Part shown: piece by piece, positions 51,311 through 64,000 of the stretch
Layout: every line of letters starts with the position of its first letter
Numbering within the stretch: the stretch's first letter is position 1
Assembly (NCBI GenBank): GCA_009792885.1
Contig: WMCF01000088.1
Location: 766,174 to 830,173, forward strand
Origin: Eremophila alpestris peregrina
Taxonomy: Eukaryota; Chordata; Aves; Passeriformes; Alaudidae
Direction: 5' to 3'
Length of the DNA: 64,000 nucleotides
The notes under the pieces: generated by a model
Seen by the model: only the letters and a program-made list of their open reading frames with translations
Told to the model about the DNA's origin: nothing
Database searches by the model: none
Translations under genes and position numbers: made by a program

Positions 51311-54300
51311 GCTTCTGGATGGTCACATCCAACCCACCCTTCCCTGGGCACTGCCTGTGCCGGGGCAGCAGAGCCCTGGCTCAGACCTTTGGCACAGCTC
51401 ACCTGGGGAAGGCAGCATGGAGATGGTGGAGAAAAGCTCATGAGCAGGCACACCAAAGGAAATAATGCAGGCAGTACATTCTCACTGCTTTAGGTGATGG
51501 TATCTGCCTCCCCATACGGACATTTCCCCCAGTCCTGTGCACCCAGCCCCTCTGTTCCTGATCCCAAGTGCACCAAAATGAAAGCTGAGAGCATATCCAA
51601 GTGCACTCTGAGCTCTCTGCAAAACCTCCAGCCCCAGTGTGCCCATCTGACTGGGGTTCTAACCCAGCTGTGGCTTAGGCACTGCTGCAGTACCAAATTC
51701 ATAACCCCTTATTCACTCTGCTGACTCACTCACCCCAATGGGGACAGCCTGGAAGTGAAACTGAGGAAGTGTCACCTGGCTGGAGGAGGCAGCACATGGA
51801 TCAGCTCCCAGACAGCACAACAGCAACTCCCACTGCTTCAGACTTATCTGGTAAAACATCCAGGGCTTTCCATCCTCCTTTCAGTGTAAAATGCAGGCTG
51901 GCATTTTCAAAGTCACCTATGGGATTTACATACCAAATTCCTCTTCATTTTAAAAGGATCTGTGTGTGCAAATACCTTGATCAGCACTGAAAAGTTTAGC
52001 CAGTGGTAAAAAAACCTGCAAAGGGCCCAGCAGTGTGTGGGCAGGGACTGTGCATCCAAAGCAGGTTCTCTGAACCAGGTTATACTGTGCACACTCTGGG
52101 CTGAAGAAGGAAAACTGTAACCCCTCAAAGCCAGCAGTAACCATCTATTAAGGGAGAAATGTGTGTTTAAACATTTACCTGAGCAAACAAACAGGACCAG
52201 CTCTTAAAAATCTTTTTGCAGACAGCACAAAGCTTTGGGAGAATACCATAGATTTTTTTTAAATACAGGTAGATTGTAATTGTGGGCAATGAAAGCTACT
52301 CTGAGGTAATTTTAACCTTTCAGGTAAGTAACAGGCTTTCCAAAAGTTGTCTAAATAGAAACCTCCCAGAATGAATTCCAACAGCACTGAAGGCACATTC
52401 ATTTTTTTAATGGTTCAAACACTGTGTGAGGTGAGGTGGGCTTTTTTGAGCTGGTATCAAACAGATTAATTGAAATCAATAATAGAACTACCATTAAACT
52501 ACTGCATTAGCTAACAATGTCACCAGTAAAATCAACAGCCAAAGGGAGGAAAAGTTGGACCTTCAGGAGACTAAACCTTTAAGTGAAGGGGAAAAAAAAG
52601 GAGAAAATAGAAAAGCATGCAGAATGTGCTGTAGTGTTTGTGCTGCCTTCCCCTCCCTGGCTCAGGTGCCAGGGGCAGCCATGGAACAAGGTGTGCCATG
52701 GGACATGGTCCCAGTGACTGTGCCCTTGTAGCCAGCATTTCCCATAAAGGAATTGGGATGCAGAGAAGCAAACTCATCCAAGGGCTTGGCTGGAGGTTCA
52801 CCCTGCAGTGTCTGGGCAGCTCCCAGGGACACTGGGACACTGGCAGGGAGCAGCAGCTCCACAGGCAGCCACAGCTCTTGGTCCATGCAGGTGTGGGAGG
52901 ACACCTGATCTAGGGAAATGAGGGCCCAGATAGCCCCTGGATGCCAAAGCACCAGGCCTGTGGCCCCTGCCCACGTATCTCCCCTCAAAGGCAAAGGTTA
53001 ACAACAAAAAAATAACAAGCAGGACTTTTTCCCTGGGTCTTGTGAGCTTTCAGCCAACTTACTCAGCTCTTGGTTGCACTTTGTGTGAAAATACAATGAT
53101 TTTTATGGCCCACTTTAGCGTTTTTATGTCTTTTTTTCTTCAGAAAAAAACCCCACATTTGGTGTAAGAATTAAAACAGTATTTCATGCTTAACTGCAAT
53201 CACAGATGATGTATGGAAGAGAGCTGGCTTCATGTCAACTCAATATAAAGCCAGAATTGAATCTAACTTGGTCACTACAGCTGTGTGATGTTTTATGGGG
53301 TGAGGGGATTTTTTCAGATCAGTCATAAATGAAATGGAAACTGTCACTGGGCTCATTTTGTATCAAACAGGAGTAAAATAGTGTAGGGAAGAACCAGGAT
53401 GGCCACACATTTGTGTGAGTTGTTTCTTTAGAGGTGCAGTGTGCTGCAAACCCAGCCACAATCGGTGCAGTTGGCACAAAGCCCCTGCCAGGGCACTGGG
53501 GCTTTCCTGAGCTGTGGGAATCACATCCTCGGGATCAGCTCCACCTCCTGCCTGGGAAACAGCAGCACTGCAGCCCACATCCCTGTGGGATGGGGACAAT
53601 TGATGGAAAGTGCCCTCAGGGCACCAGCATGGTCCCACCTGCGTTTCCCACCTGGGGACAGATTTTTCTGATGGCGGTTTTGAACGTGAGGTTGTGTCAG
53701 AAATGGGATTTCAAAGCAAAGATAAAACTCTCCATGCAAGGAAGGAGCTGCTGTGGAAACCATTTCTTCCTGCTCTTGGCTCATGTCTGAGCTGTTGGGT
53801 TTTCTGCTGCTGACTTTGAGCAGAACCCATCTCCTGCTGCCTCTACCCATTTCCCATCTCCCTGGCCTCCACAGTCTCCACCACTATTCCCAGCCTCCTG
53901 GCCTCTGTGATGATGGACACAGAAATGATGGCCATGGGTAGGTAAGACCCACGTGAAAGGGGAATTTAATGTTAAAAGTTAAAGTCAATCAGCAAAGGTT
54001 CCCCTTCCAGTCAAAGGATGGATCTTCTGGGGGGTGTTTAACAGTATCACCCTTTGGATCTGCCTGTTTTCATGCCTATAAATTTAGGATGGGCTGCAGT
54101 GGCAAAGCTCCCATTTCTATGCAGATCCATACAAATGATTGATTACCTGCAGAAATGGAATAACCACAATGGCAGAAGCAGTATTTCTTAGTTTGTGTGG
54201 GGAATTTAATTACCTGCCTGTGGCACAGAAAAGGAAATCAGGAAAACACCTTCCCTAATCCCACCCCAACCATTAAGCCTGGTGTTAGAGTACACAGCAC

Positions 54301-55452
54301 TGGTGTGCCAGAATCTCCATCTCCTGAGGATGGGTGGGTACATCTTGAGGACACACATGGGGACACCAAAGCACTGCAGGGACAGGCACACCTCACTCTG
54401 ACAAAAGAGACAAGCAGAGGTTGGTGCTTCTGGAATAAACACGTCCTTAAACACTTCTGCTGAGACCTGTCCTCATTTCTCCAGCAGCTGCAGAAGCTGT
54501 TTTGTCCCAGGTTTTGCCTTCCCATGCTCTTCCAGTCCCTGAATGTAACAGTGTCCATGGCATTTCCAGATGCTCTCAGATGGTGCCATGCCAGGAGTCC
54601 GGCTGGGGATAGAAATAAAATGAGCAGTGCTGGTTTGCCATGGGGACAGTTGCATTTCATGGAATCACCCAAGGGAAAAAGGAAGGTGTTTTCCTTTGCT
54701 CATAACTCTGGGTGTCACAGGGAAGGCATAAACACAGTGCATTTATACTCTGGCAGGTGTGGTACTGTGCTGATATGCTGGGACAGGACAGTTATTCTGT
54801 GAGGTAACAGCTGGGAATGGTGAAAGGCTGAGGAAAAATTATGGTGCATATACGTGGTTCTGCATCCCTCCTGCCCAAACTTCCCAAATGCTTCATTACC
54901 CTTCTCTGCAGTCTGTTTTTATTACTTAATTCCTGGCTGAAATTCTTGCTCACCCTCTGGTGTCAGTGGCACCACAGGATCTGAAGGGCTCACAGCCCGT
55001 TATCCTCCCACATTCCCCTGGCACAGGGAAGGGCACTGAGGCACAGAGGCAGTGGGACTCATGAGGAGTTGTTCAAACTAAACCCAGCAGAGAACTGAAT
55101 TGGACTTGCAGCAACAGGAAGGTTGGAGGCTGCAAACTGCCTTCTCAAGTGTGATGGGAATTGGTGCACACCATTTTGGCAAAGGGAAGGAGCTGTGGGA
55201 CAGGGTGGCAAAGTGATGGGCAATGACTTCCAAAAACTCCCCATTTCTGAGTGTTCCCACACTCTTCAGCTAGGATTCCCTGCCTTGTTTTTCCTGCATT
55301 CATTTTGTGCCTTAGAATTTTTTTTTCAAAACCAGAAGGGGGATTTAGACATTAGAACTGGTACTGACCTGATATGAGTTAATGATTTTATAAACCCCCA
55401 AAAATGCTTTATTTTAAAAGATTGATGTTTCCTATTGTATTTTTTCAATGCC

Positions 55453-55472
55453 AATTAATTACTTAATTAATT
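55453..55472. promoter_or_regulatory. TAAT-rich palindrome, candidate homeodomain dimer site
   Basis: Perfect 9-bp arms AATTAATTA and TAATTAATT are separated by CT. TAATTA is the classic homeodomain core, and several further TAAT cores lie within 150 bp. Function is inferred from motif density only; AT-rich chance sequence is the alternative. Confidence 0.35.
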
Positions 55473-56319
55473 AGCAACATAACACAGGAATAGTCTTTGA
55501 AAATCTGCTGCTTTGTGTAGATGCCTTTAATTATGGATAATTAAATACTGTGCAAGGACCTCATTACACCTCTGAGCATTTTCTAATCTTGCAAACGAAA
55601 CACACTCCTGTACTCCTGCACACATTAAACAAAAGCTGAGCTCAACAGCCACAGGAAGTATTAAAAGATGGGAAAACAAACACCCCAAAAGCCAGAAGCA
55701 CTCCAAACCTTGCAACTACAGGAGGGTGGAAATTCCCAGGGAGGCTTTGTGTGTGCCCTGACACAGGATTGCACCCAGCAAGCAAACATGGGCCCAGTGA
55801 ATGTAACTCCCTGTTAGCACCTGCTAAAGCTGGGAACAGATTTCCAGCTGTCCCCTGTACATATAGCAGCAATAGCCAAAACTGCCACCAAAAGCAAAGC
55901 ACTCTCCAAACATAATCACAGCTGGCCATGGAAGAGGAGATCCTGCCAATGGCAGAGGTTATGCTGTTGGTTTCCTTCTCTCTCAGAAGAAAGCCAAGGA
56001 AATGCTTGTTTTGAAGATAGCATTGCCCCAGTGCCTCTGAGACAGATCCCCTCCCTGACACTTACTTTGCATTCTTCATCCCATGAAGTGACTGCCAAAC
56101 TCAGGGAATAAACTCTCTTTATTTATTTCTCAGCTGGCAAAGTTTTTGAGGTAAATTAGGACAGGTCTTGTGAAACGTTAGGGGCAGGATGACACAAGGG
56201 GCACAAACACATGTCTGGCACAGATTGAACTGCACACACTAAAAGAAGGAAAATCACCCCTAACCCATGGGCTGCCTGCCTGCCCTAAGTCAAAGCAGCA
56301 ATGTGGCACATTGCTACTG

Positions 56320-56394
56320 CATCCCTGCCCATGGCAGGGGATGGAACTGGAGGATCTTTAAGGTGCCTTCCAACCCAAACCATTCTGTGATGAT
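56320..56394 (+). repeat. CR1 LINE 3'-end fragment
   Basis: CATCCCTGCCCATGGCAGGG, TTTAAGGTGCCTTCCAACCC and AAACCATTCTGTGATGAT are typical of a sense CR1 tail. Confidence 0.93.
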
Positions 56395-57965
56395 TTGTGG
56401 GTGCTGATGCCCAAGCAATGAGATGCTGCCCTGCCCCAGAGATCCCCTCCTGGGGTGCACTGCCAAAATCCTTGACAGAGCAGCTGATTTCAGCTTAGGA
56501 ATGCAGAAACTCAGCCACTGTGTGATGAAGTGCATGAGGAGACCCTGCAGCACACGGGGCACAGGGCTGGGATGCAGTGCCCATGGCATTTGTCAGGATT
56601 CTTACTGGATGCTGCCAGCAGTGCCAGCCCCACTGCTGCTCCAACCCCACCTGCTGGTGAAGTTTGAGACACGATGAGCTTGTGCAGGGGACTTTATTCC
56701 ATTATTTTTCCCTAACAGATTAGTGGAGAACAGGAAGTCAGAGATGGCTTGCTGACCCCCACAGCTGTGCCCTGTTAATGCACACAGTGATGAGAACCAT
56801 TGGGTTGGCCCCACCTCGGATCCAACATTCAATGAGCCCGTGCAGTCCCTGGGTTACTGCAGATTTCCCTGTGCCAACACTTCCTGTTCCAGGGAGTGAC
56901 AGGAGAACAAAACACACACACTTTCTTGATGCACTTTGAGCCTCACCTTCACTTGTGGCAAGCCCTGATCCAGCAAGGCAAAGCTTTCCCACAGGGCTGT
57001 GGAACACTGGGGCACCCGTGGGTGGAAGAGCCCAGCCTGTTTGGCACAGCCTGTCAGCGTCCCACCAGGACCTGTCAAGCACTGCCACTGCTCTTGATTA
57101 GCTGATGCTCTCCTCTCCTCTCTGGCTACTTTAACCCTTGCTTAGAAGAGGAGCTTGGGCACAGGGACCCAGAAGGGAGAGTGCAGCACTTCCCAGAGAA
57201 GAAGAAAAGCACAGGAGAAGGGGCAGTGCAAACTGCAAAAATGCTTTGCACATAACAGAGGAGTGAGGAAAGTCCTGGGTATTTTTTGCTGGGGGCTTGT
57301 AATGCCTTCTGTGGAGGCCACTCCTCTTTCAGCAGCTCTCCTCTAGCCTTTAGATACATAGATATGAGGTTAAATCTGTAAATAACAGTAGGCACCTTTA
57401 TTTCAGGGGTTGATCCAGCTAGGAAACCCAAATAACCATTAGGGCAGGGGTGTCTCTCAAGTCTGGGTGAAACTGTCCAAGGAGGCCTTATCCAGGCACA
57501 GGAACTGGCCCTGACTCTTTTTGTGCATGTGAACCCTTCCCTGTGGAGCTGGTAGGATGAATGAGAGAGGGGGCAGATCCTCTGCTGCACACAAAACATG
57601 GATGTTTCTCTCAGAGCAAGGCAGCCAGGCCACTGTACACCAGCCTCAGGAACTGGATCACAGCATATTTACTCTCTGGGGGGGCATGATGCAGCCAAGA
57701 CAAGAAGTGGTTTCTGTACAAAACACAGCAAATGTATCTAATCATTACTATCATGGGCAGGTTTTCATTTTTTCTCCCAGTTTCCCATTTAATTTACAAT
57801 TTAATAATTACAGCTTGATGTTGCCCGTAATAATACATTTCCTTTTTGTTTGGCACAGCTTGAGAAGTACCCAGAAATTCTTTCTTGCTGCTTTCCTTGC
57901 AGCACAGGCAGGTGTTAGGGGGGATCAGCCACTGCCTGGGTGTTGTAGCCCTTTCTGTGCATGGT

Positions 57966-58165
57966 GAGACCCTCCAGGGATCCAGGGGCAGCCACAGCTC
58001 CTCTGGGCACCCTGTGCCAGGGCCTCAGCACCCCCACAGGGAAGGATTCCTTCCCAATGTCTAAACCTACTCTTTATCAATGTGAAGCCATTCCCCCTTC
58101 AGTCCTGTCCCTCCAGCCCTCTGTAAATAGTCCCTTTCCATTTTCCCTATCAGCTTCTGTCAGCC
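57966..58165 (-). repeat. CR1 LINE 3' fragment, about 200 bp
   Basis: CCAGGGATCCAGGGGCAGCC, GGGCACCCTGTGCCAGGGCC, AGGAATCC-like GGAAGGATTCCTTCCCAATG TCTAAACCTA and AGCCATTCCCCCTTCAGTCC are the reverse complement of the CR1 segment upstream of the tail. The tail itself is missing or diverged. Confidence 0.9.
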
Positions 58166-61100
58166 CTGGACCTGGTTACTTACCCAGGTGAGAGGCAGAG
58201 CCAAGCAGGAGGAACATTTCCCATCACAGAACTATTTCTCCTGTTCCTCTCCCACTCAGCTGGGGAGAGACAGTCAAAGGTGCAAACACTTCCTGCTGTC
58301 AGTAAAAATCAGAGCAGGCTGTCTGAAATAATCAATAGGGCAAAAAGCCCCTTCGTTTCTGTCTTCCCCATTGAAATATTCCAAAGTATAACATAAAGAT
58401 CTACATCTAAACCCATGTCACCCCCTTTATCCTCCCAGATCTGAGGGAGTTTGTTCTGAAAGCATTAAATGGGCCATCTCATCACTTTCAGTTTTTCCCC
58501 AACCTTTTAATGTACAAACAGCAAGTTTGCTGTAATTGGCCCTTTTCCCAGGGAGGTTTCAGTGAATCAGCATTTTCTAACCAACACATTCTCATCTTCT
58601 TCAAATACTTTCAGGCAGCTGCAGTGAAAAAAGTCAGAACTTTTAGAGCCTGGGGAGAACTTTGTGTGCTCATCTTCACACAGACCCGCTGCTCTCAACA
58701 CATCCCTGGGCAGGACACCAGCACTCCTCCTTTTGGCACATCAGCTCCTGCTCCATTTATTCTAACAAACTGCTTCCCTACCACACTACCTGGCACACAG
58801 CATTTGTAACTGGGACAGATTGTGGTTTAGCTGATGTAAAATGAGTTACATCAGTTTCCATCAATTGTGGCACTGGTCCTTTTTCTTTGAACCCCTCAGT
58901 GAGGGGGTTATGATTTTAGAAGCAAGTACAAGTGGAATGTGGACATCCTGGAGTTCACCTCCCATTGCAAAGTGCTGATAGGGTCCCATGGGTGACTCCT
59001 CTTTCCTTGAGCTGCATCAACATGGCCAGAGCTGCAAAGAACTGACCCAGGCCAACCCCACCAGCCACAGCAAAGAAAGTAACATCCTCTCCTCAGTGCC
59101 ACTAGGCTTGTATTTGCTCATGACCAAGCCTAAGCTCTTCAGTCTTGGGCAGTAATTCAAATCAACACTGCAGGAGGGTTTTCAAAACTCAAACAAGGGG
59201 AGCAAGAAAGGAACCTCAGCAGCAGCCAAGCTCTTTGCAGCTTGTGCTGCAGGGCTGGAGCCAAGGGAAGCCTGGTGCTGCAGGAGCAGAGCCCTGCTGC
59301 TGGGCCTGGTGCCCTGCACTGACAGCTGAAGGCACCTGTGCAAAGACAGAGCATGAAGCAAGGCAGCTGAGAGGGAAGGGGTGGGCAGAAATGGATGCTG
59401 GTGTTTGTGGACAGCAGAGCACCTTGCACAACAAGGAGTTAGCTATGTGCTGGCTGGCACTGTCCCAGCCAGTCCTACAGGAACCTCCCACAGGCGGCAC
59501 GGCTCCACCCCTGTCACACGGCAGCACCACTGCCACCCTCACACGGTGTCCCTGCACCCTCACCCGGCTGTACTGCTCCAAACCGAGGGGCCCTCTGGCA
59601 AACGGCTCCACCAAAACTGCACTTCTTTTTGTTCTGCCCAGCTGATGCACTTCACCAGCAAACCAGGGAGAGAGATGGAGAAAAATACACCTTCAATCCA
59701 CTTGTTAGCCTCTCCTGCCAAAGTATGGGTGAGTTGGCTGGGGTAGTGTATGGCCACACAGGAACAGCCAGGCTGACATTACTGCCCTGCTGTCCTTCAC
59801 AGAGCTGTGCCCTTGTGGGGGGACAGAAGGCTACCCTGAAATGCAGCACCCGGCCCAAGGAGAGGGGATGTAGATGTAGGAAGCAGGAGGAGAAAACTTG
59901 TAAGCGTCTTTCTTAATTTAAAGTGTTCTCAGACTTGCTTAGCTCTAATCTTTAATTCATATTTTCATTACAGTCTCTTTGCTCTGTAAAGTCTGCATTT
60001 CATGTAAAAGGAGCAGCTCAAACATAAATTATTTGACATAAGTCAGCCCCTTCTTAAAGTCCTCTACTCTACATGTGTAGGCTCCGATAAAGAAGATTCA
60101 ACACTCATCAAATTAGAAATACATGAAGACAGTGTCTGCCACTCTTATACAGATATGCTTCATCATCCCAACCTTCCAGAGCAGCCAAAGCAAAGCCTCT
60201 CTAGTCCTTTCAGAAACCCTGACCATGCAGAACACCTCAGCCTCCTGCAATGTGCCTCTGAACCACCCAGAGGTATCAGCAGGCCAGATCCTCAGCTGGA
60301 GTAAATCAGAGTAAAGCAATGCTGTGTTTTACACCAAGGGACACCCACACAGGATTTGGCTTGAAGCTTCTCTTGCAGCAAAATGGTTTACAGCAATGTC
60401 ATTGGGTCATAAAGTCACTTTGGGTATTTTAAAGTCACACCAAGAATCAGGTGGGGAACAGCAACACGATGCTTCAATTCCAGTACTGCCCAGGCTCTTT
60501 GTGTTCTGCAAAGGAACCTGGCTTCCCAACTGGAATCTGGGAACTCTTCCCCTCCAAAAACCCCTAACCCTCCCCCTGATAGTGAATCTTGGACTGCCAC
60601 TCTCACAGGCCAGTACACACAACCTTCATCAACATTTCCCCAAGGGGGAACAATCATTATGAGCAAAAGCTTCTCCATAAGTATTTCTGAGTTTGAAGGG
60701 AATGCAGACCAGGTAACACATTTCCCACTTCTCTGAGAGCCATGTCCACTGAAAGAGAGCTTTTGAGCAGGTCCCATCCCACAAACGGCTTCTCATGCTC
60801 CTCCCTGACCCTCCTGTTCAGGGTGCCTGTGGCATTCATCTGAACTCTGCTGTGCTGGAAGCATGGCTAGGGCCTGGGGTACAAATCCAGGGTGGCAGCT
60901 TTCAGCTCCTGCCTGGCCTTCAGCAGCCAGGCAGAGCCTTTTCCTGCCGTGTTTGATTTGTGAATGATCCTTTCCCTGCTTGCTGGGCAGAGGCAGAGCA
61001 CACAGAGGCTCAGGAAGCAGCAGGTAACCCGTGCAGGTGAACACACCAAGTTCTGCTGGCTCCAGGCTGCAGCTCCCTGGGAATGGAGCTCTTCCAGCAG

Positions 61101-64000
61101 CATCCCTGTCACTGCACAGCCCAGCACCCTGGCTGTGTGTGAGCACTGAGCTGTGGGATGGACTTAATCACATTAAACGCTGCTCAGTTCAGGCCTTTTG
61201 TGTTCTCCAAAGGCTTTTCCTCTCCCTCGTTGCTCCCAGTCTCACTTTCTCTGAAACTTCATGAGGTGGCAGATTGAACTCAGCCCTCCCTGATGCTGTC
61301 CAACACCAGAATGGCTGATTTTGGAAGTTTTAACTTTTCCAAAGCTTTTCACTGCTACAGAGGCCTCTTCCAACAGCTGTGACCATGGGGAACAGATCCA
61401 TCTTGAGTCAGCAGAGCGTTTAAGCATCTGGATAATCCAAGTGCTGGAGATTTCCAAAGCAATGGAGGATCTAGCTCTTGACAGCTGCTTTCATGTCTAA
61501 ATCTCCAGCAAGTTCAGCATCTACATGCCTTTAACCCCTTGGCCTGGAGTGATCAGATGGATGAGCTCCACTGAAAATTACTTTCAGGAAAATGACTTCT
61601 CAAGGAGCAGCAAAGCAAGCACTGGAGTATTCTGTCAGGTTGCTGTCTGCCTGGCCCAAACACACCTCCTCATTTTCAGTCTTGATCTTCTACCAGCTCT
61701 CAAATCTGTCCTTTCTTTCTTCAGTTGGTAATCAAATCACAGCTTGAATTGAGCTAAAAGGGCACCACAGTTCACACTGCTGCTGGTCATCACAAAGAAT
61801 ATTATCCAGTCCTTCCCGTGGCCCCTCGGACTGACACCTGAAGGGGGTGGTGGCTGTGGGGGTGACCAAGAGCCCCCAAAGTTGGCTGCCATCAGTAATT
61901 CACACCCATGCAGGTGATGTGGCTGTGCTATGCCACTGCCTTCAGCTGCCAGGAGCTGGGGAGAGGATGGTGGAGTCCAGCAAAATCCAGCGTGGGCATT
62001 CCTCTTCTCCTTCTCTGGGCACATTCCCTTGCATCTGCACAACCAACCAGCACACTGCATAGACTGGGACTGAAGGGGGTTTAAGTGCAATCTTAAAATC
62101 TGGCCATTTCAGGAATTCCTGAAATAAATTAGAAGAGGAATTTCATTTAGTTGTTTTTGTTTCGGATTTTTTTTCTTTTTCTCTACAGGGATCTCCCCAT
62201 GGCTCCAAATCACTGTTTTCCACAAAGTAAATGAACATGAAGTCTTCTCTCATCCTCTTGCCACATTTTCTGTGTCGCTTTTATCCTCCAACAGTTGTAT
62301 ATAATCAAATGGCAGACAAAACATCCTGTCCCCAAATCCTTCCATTTTTATCCTCAAACTTTTAGTAATTTTTTTCCATGCTTCCTTGATTTTTTTTGTC
62401 ACTGATCAAGTTGGAAGCAGAAGCTTTCCAAAACAATGACCTGGAGCTTCAGTGATCCACATCTTGCAGAAAAATAACAAGCTACATTCAAGCAATAAAG
62501 CAGCAGCACTGGATTATTCCATACTAAAACCTTGGCACTTTTCAAGACAGTGATAATTTGGAACAAGAGACCATATGGAGAAGGGTTTTTGTCAGTACTG
62601 GTTACCAACATGCACTGTTAATCCATCACATCACCTAAAAGAATTTACACTGAGATAGAGCCTTTTGTCCTGCAAAATCCCGAAGGGTTTTGCAAAGAGG
62701 ACAGCTCACAGGGCAATCCCTGGGCAGGGGTTTGGCTGTGTCCCTGCTTGGGAAGAAGGAGCCCTGCTCCCTGACTGCATCACCAGTGCCTCTTTCTATG
62801 GCATCCACACGTTCCTGCCCTGCTTTGGGAATGGAGCTGGAGTTCCTGAACCACCTCTGAACCAGCTGGGCAGGACAGGGATAGCTTGGCCCATGTCCAG
62901 ACACCAACTGCCCCACTGCCCACAGCACAGCTTTTCCAAAGGGACATCCCCTGGGCACTCCCAAACATCTCCCACTCAGAAAAAATGCATTTCTTCGTGG
63001 AACTTGCTGAGAAAAGGCAGCCTCAAAGGTCTGCCCCCAGGTGTTATTCTACACAGAGACATGCAAAGCTCACTCAGGGACACAGATAACATGGATTTGT
63101 TTGCCAAAGGAAAGGCTTCAACAGGCTGGGAAAACCCTTGGGGGGTTCCTGAGCAAGACACACCATGTTACAGCAGGATCAGGCTGGGGTGCAGAATGCT
63201 GATTTCAAATTAACACCAACAGAGAAATAATGAGCAGCAAGTTTATATTTCAGTAAATTAAGAGAGAAGCTTAGGTAAAATGTGGGTTTATGTGCATGGA
63301 AATAAATTATTATTTACTCACTTTTGCGCCCAGGCCCTCAAATATGAAGACTTGTGTAGGGATTTATTAATATTTATAGCACATTATAATAAATACACAC
63401 AAGAGCTTTGCCTGAAGACATGCTATTTTACCAATGTAAAATCTGCTGAAGGTCAAAGGGATCTTTTACTTGTGTGTGGATGGCAGGATCAGCCTCTTTA
63501 CTTGGAAATCTGTATCAACTGTGATAATTTAAAACTTTAATTAAAGACTCAGTGACAGATTATCTATGAAATGTCTTCCTGCTGCTCAGTATTCCATCAC
63601 AAATGTCTCCAGAAGCCCAGGCTGAGTAAGCACACTTGCCAGGAAATATTTCACTGTGGACATGTTAGCTTTTATCTGGCTCGTTGGGTAACACATTTGT
63701 TGAGAATTGGTGACAACAAAAACAAAATTAGAGGCAAAACCAGACCCCAACCCAAAAATTTGTAATATTTGTTTTGTTCATCCTTCAAGAAAATAAAACA
63801 CAGGGAATTTCTCCCTTTGTGCACTGCAGTAGGTGAGAGTTGCTTGGAGTTGGCAAAGCAGAGGAAGCAATTTAATCTGGATCATAGATTAAAGCAGATG
63901 AAGCAATGTGAGGGATGATACACTGGGGATGCCCCAAACCCAGCATCCTGCACCCTTCCCAGGCCACATCCAAAGGGCTGAAGGAAATGGGAAGAGCAAC

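Larger units (their letters stand above)
43018..64000 (-). other. VWC2L: VWC2L intron preceding the last exon (at least 21 kb)
   Basis: From the acceptor AG on the minus strand to the window edge no sequence resembling the preceding exon (CEWCRCEP, CCPVCKN motifs) was found by eye, so all of this is read as one intron. It holds CR1 tails at 43721-43758, 44681-44720, 51145-51310, 56320-56394 and 57966-58165, simple T-rich and TTTG runs, and TAAT-rich blocks. ORFs in it are short and unrecognised on both strands. Confidence 0.75.

Noticed and set aside
58831..58854. Small hairpin with perfect 9-bp arms (CTGATGTAA / TTACATCAG)
   Set aside because: Arms of 9 bp are expected by chance several times in 64 kb, and the pairing does not extend.
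1..64000. Search for CRISPR arrays, operons, tRNA/rRNA genes, phage or viral genes
   Set aside because: None was recognised; the window is ordinary vertebrate genomic DNA with exons, introns and retrotransposon relics.

Overview
The window is vertebrate nuclear DNA, most likely from a bird. The evidence is short recognisable exons separated by kilobase introns with GT-AG borders, a general lack of long ORFs, and at least a dozen 3'-end fragments of CR1 LINEs, whose terminal motif (TTCCAACCCAAACCATTCT or its complement) recurs on both strands. CR1 is the dominant interspersed repeat of birds and other sauropsids. No bacterial, phage, CRISPR or operon-like content is present.

Two genes are supported. 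(1) BARD1, + strand, occupies 1 to about 24,000. The window enters it inside the intron before the exon equivalent to human exon 5 and carries the exons equivalent to human 5-11: 2646-2726, 3818-3990, 10875-10983, 12492-12627, 13610-13702, 22168-22265 and 22952-23281. These encode most of the ankyrin-repeat domain, the linker, BRCT1 and BRCT2. As far as I recall the human exons, their lengths match (81, 173, 109, 93, 98 bp), except exon 8, which is one codon longer. The reading frame runs through every junction to a TGA at 23279-23281. The RING domain (5' exons) lies upstream of the window. (2) VWC2L, - strand, is represented by its last coding exon (42869-43017), which encodes the C-terminal half of the second von Willebrand factor C domain. 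Its 3' UTR runs toward 42214, and the rest of the right-hand window (43018-64000) is the upstream intron. The remaining VWC2L exons were not found and should lie beyond position 64000.

Layout: 1-2645 BARD1 intron; 2646-23281 BARD1 coding exons and introns; 23282 to about 24000 BARD1 3' UTR with two poly(A) signals; about 24000-42213 intergenic DNA between two convergent genes, holding most of the CR1 copies, a MIR-like relic, a 55-bp tandem duplication and a striking 34-bp-arm hairpin at 27874-27948; 42214-43017 the VWC2L 3' UTR and last exon; 43018-64000 VWC2L intron with further CR1 relics and several AT-rich, TAAT-dense blocks that could be conserved enhancers. The tail-to-tail order BARD1 - VWC2L agrees with the neighbourhood of these genes in human.

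The two genes are not functionally linked: BARD1 is the nuclear partner of BRCA1 in ubiquitin signalling and homologous recombination, while VWC2L is a secreted BMP/activin-pathway modulator. I found no clearly novel multi-gene system. The best unexplained signal is the intergenic hairpin at 27874-27948, followed by candidate noncoding regulatory blocks. Residue-level changes in BARD1 are also worth a comparative look.
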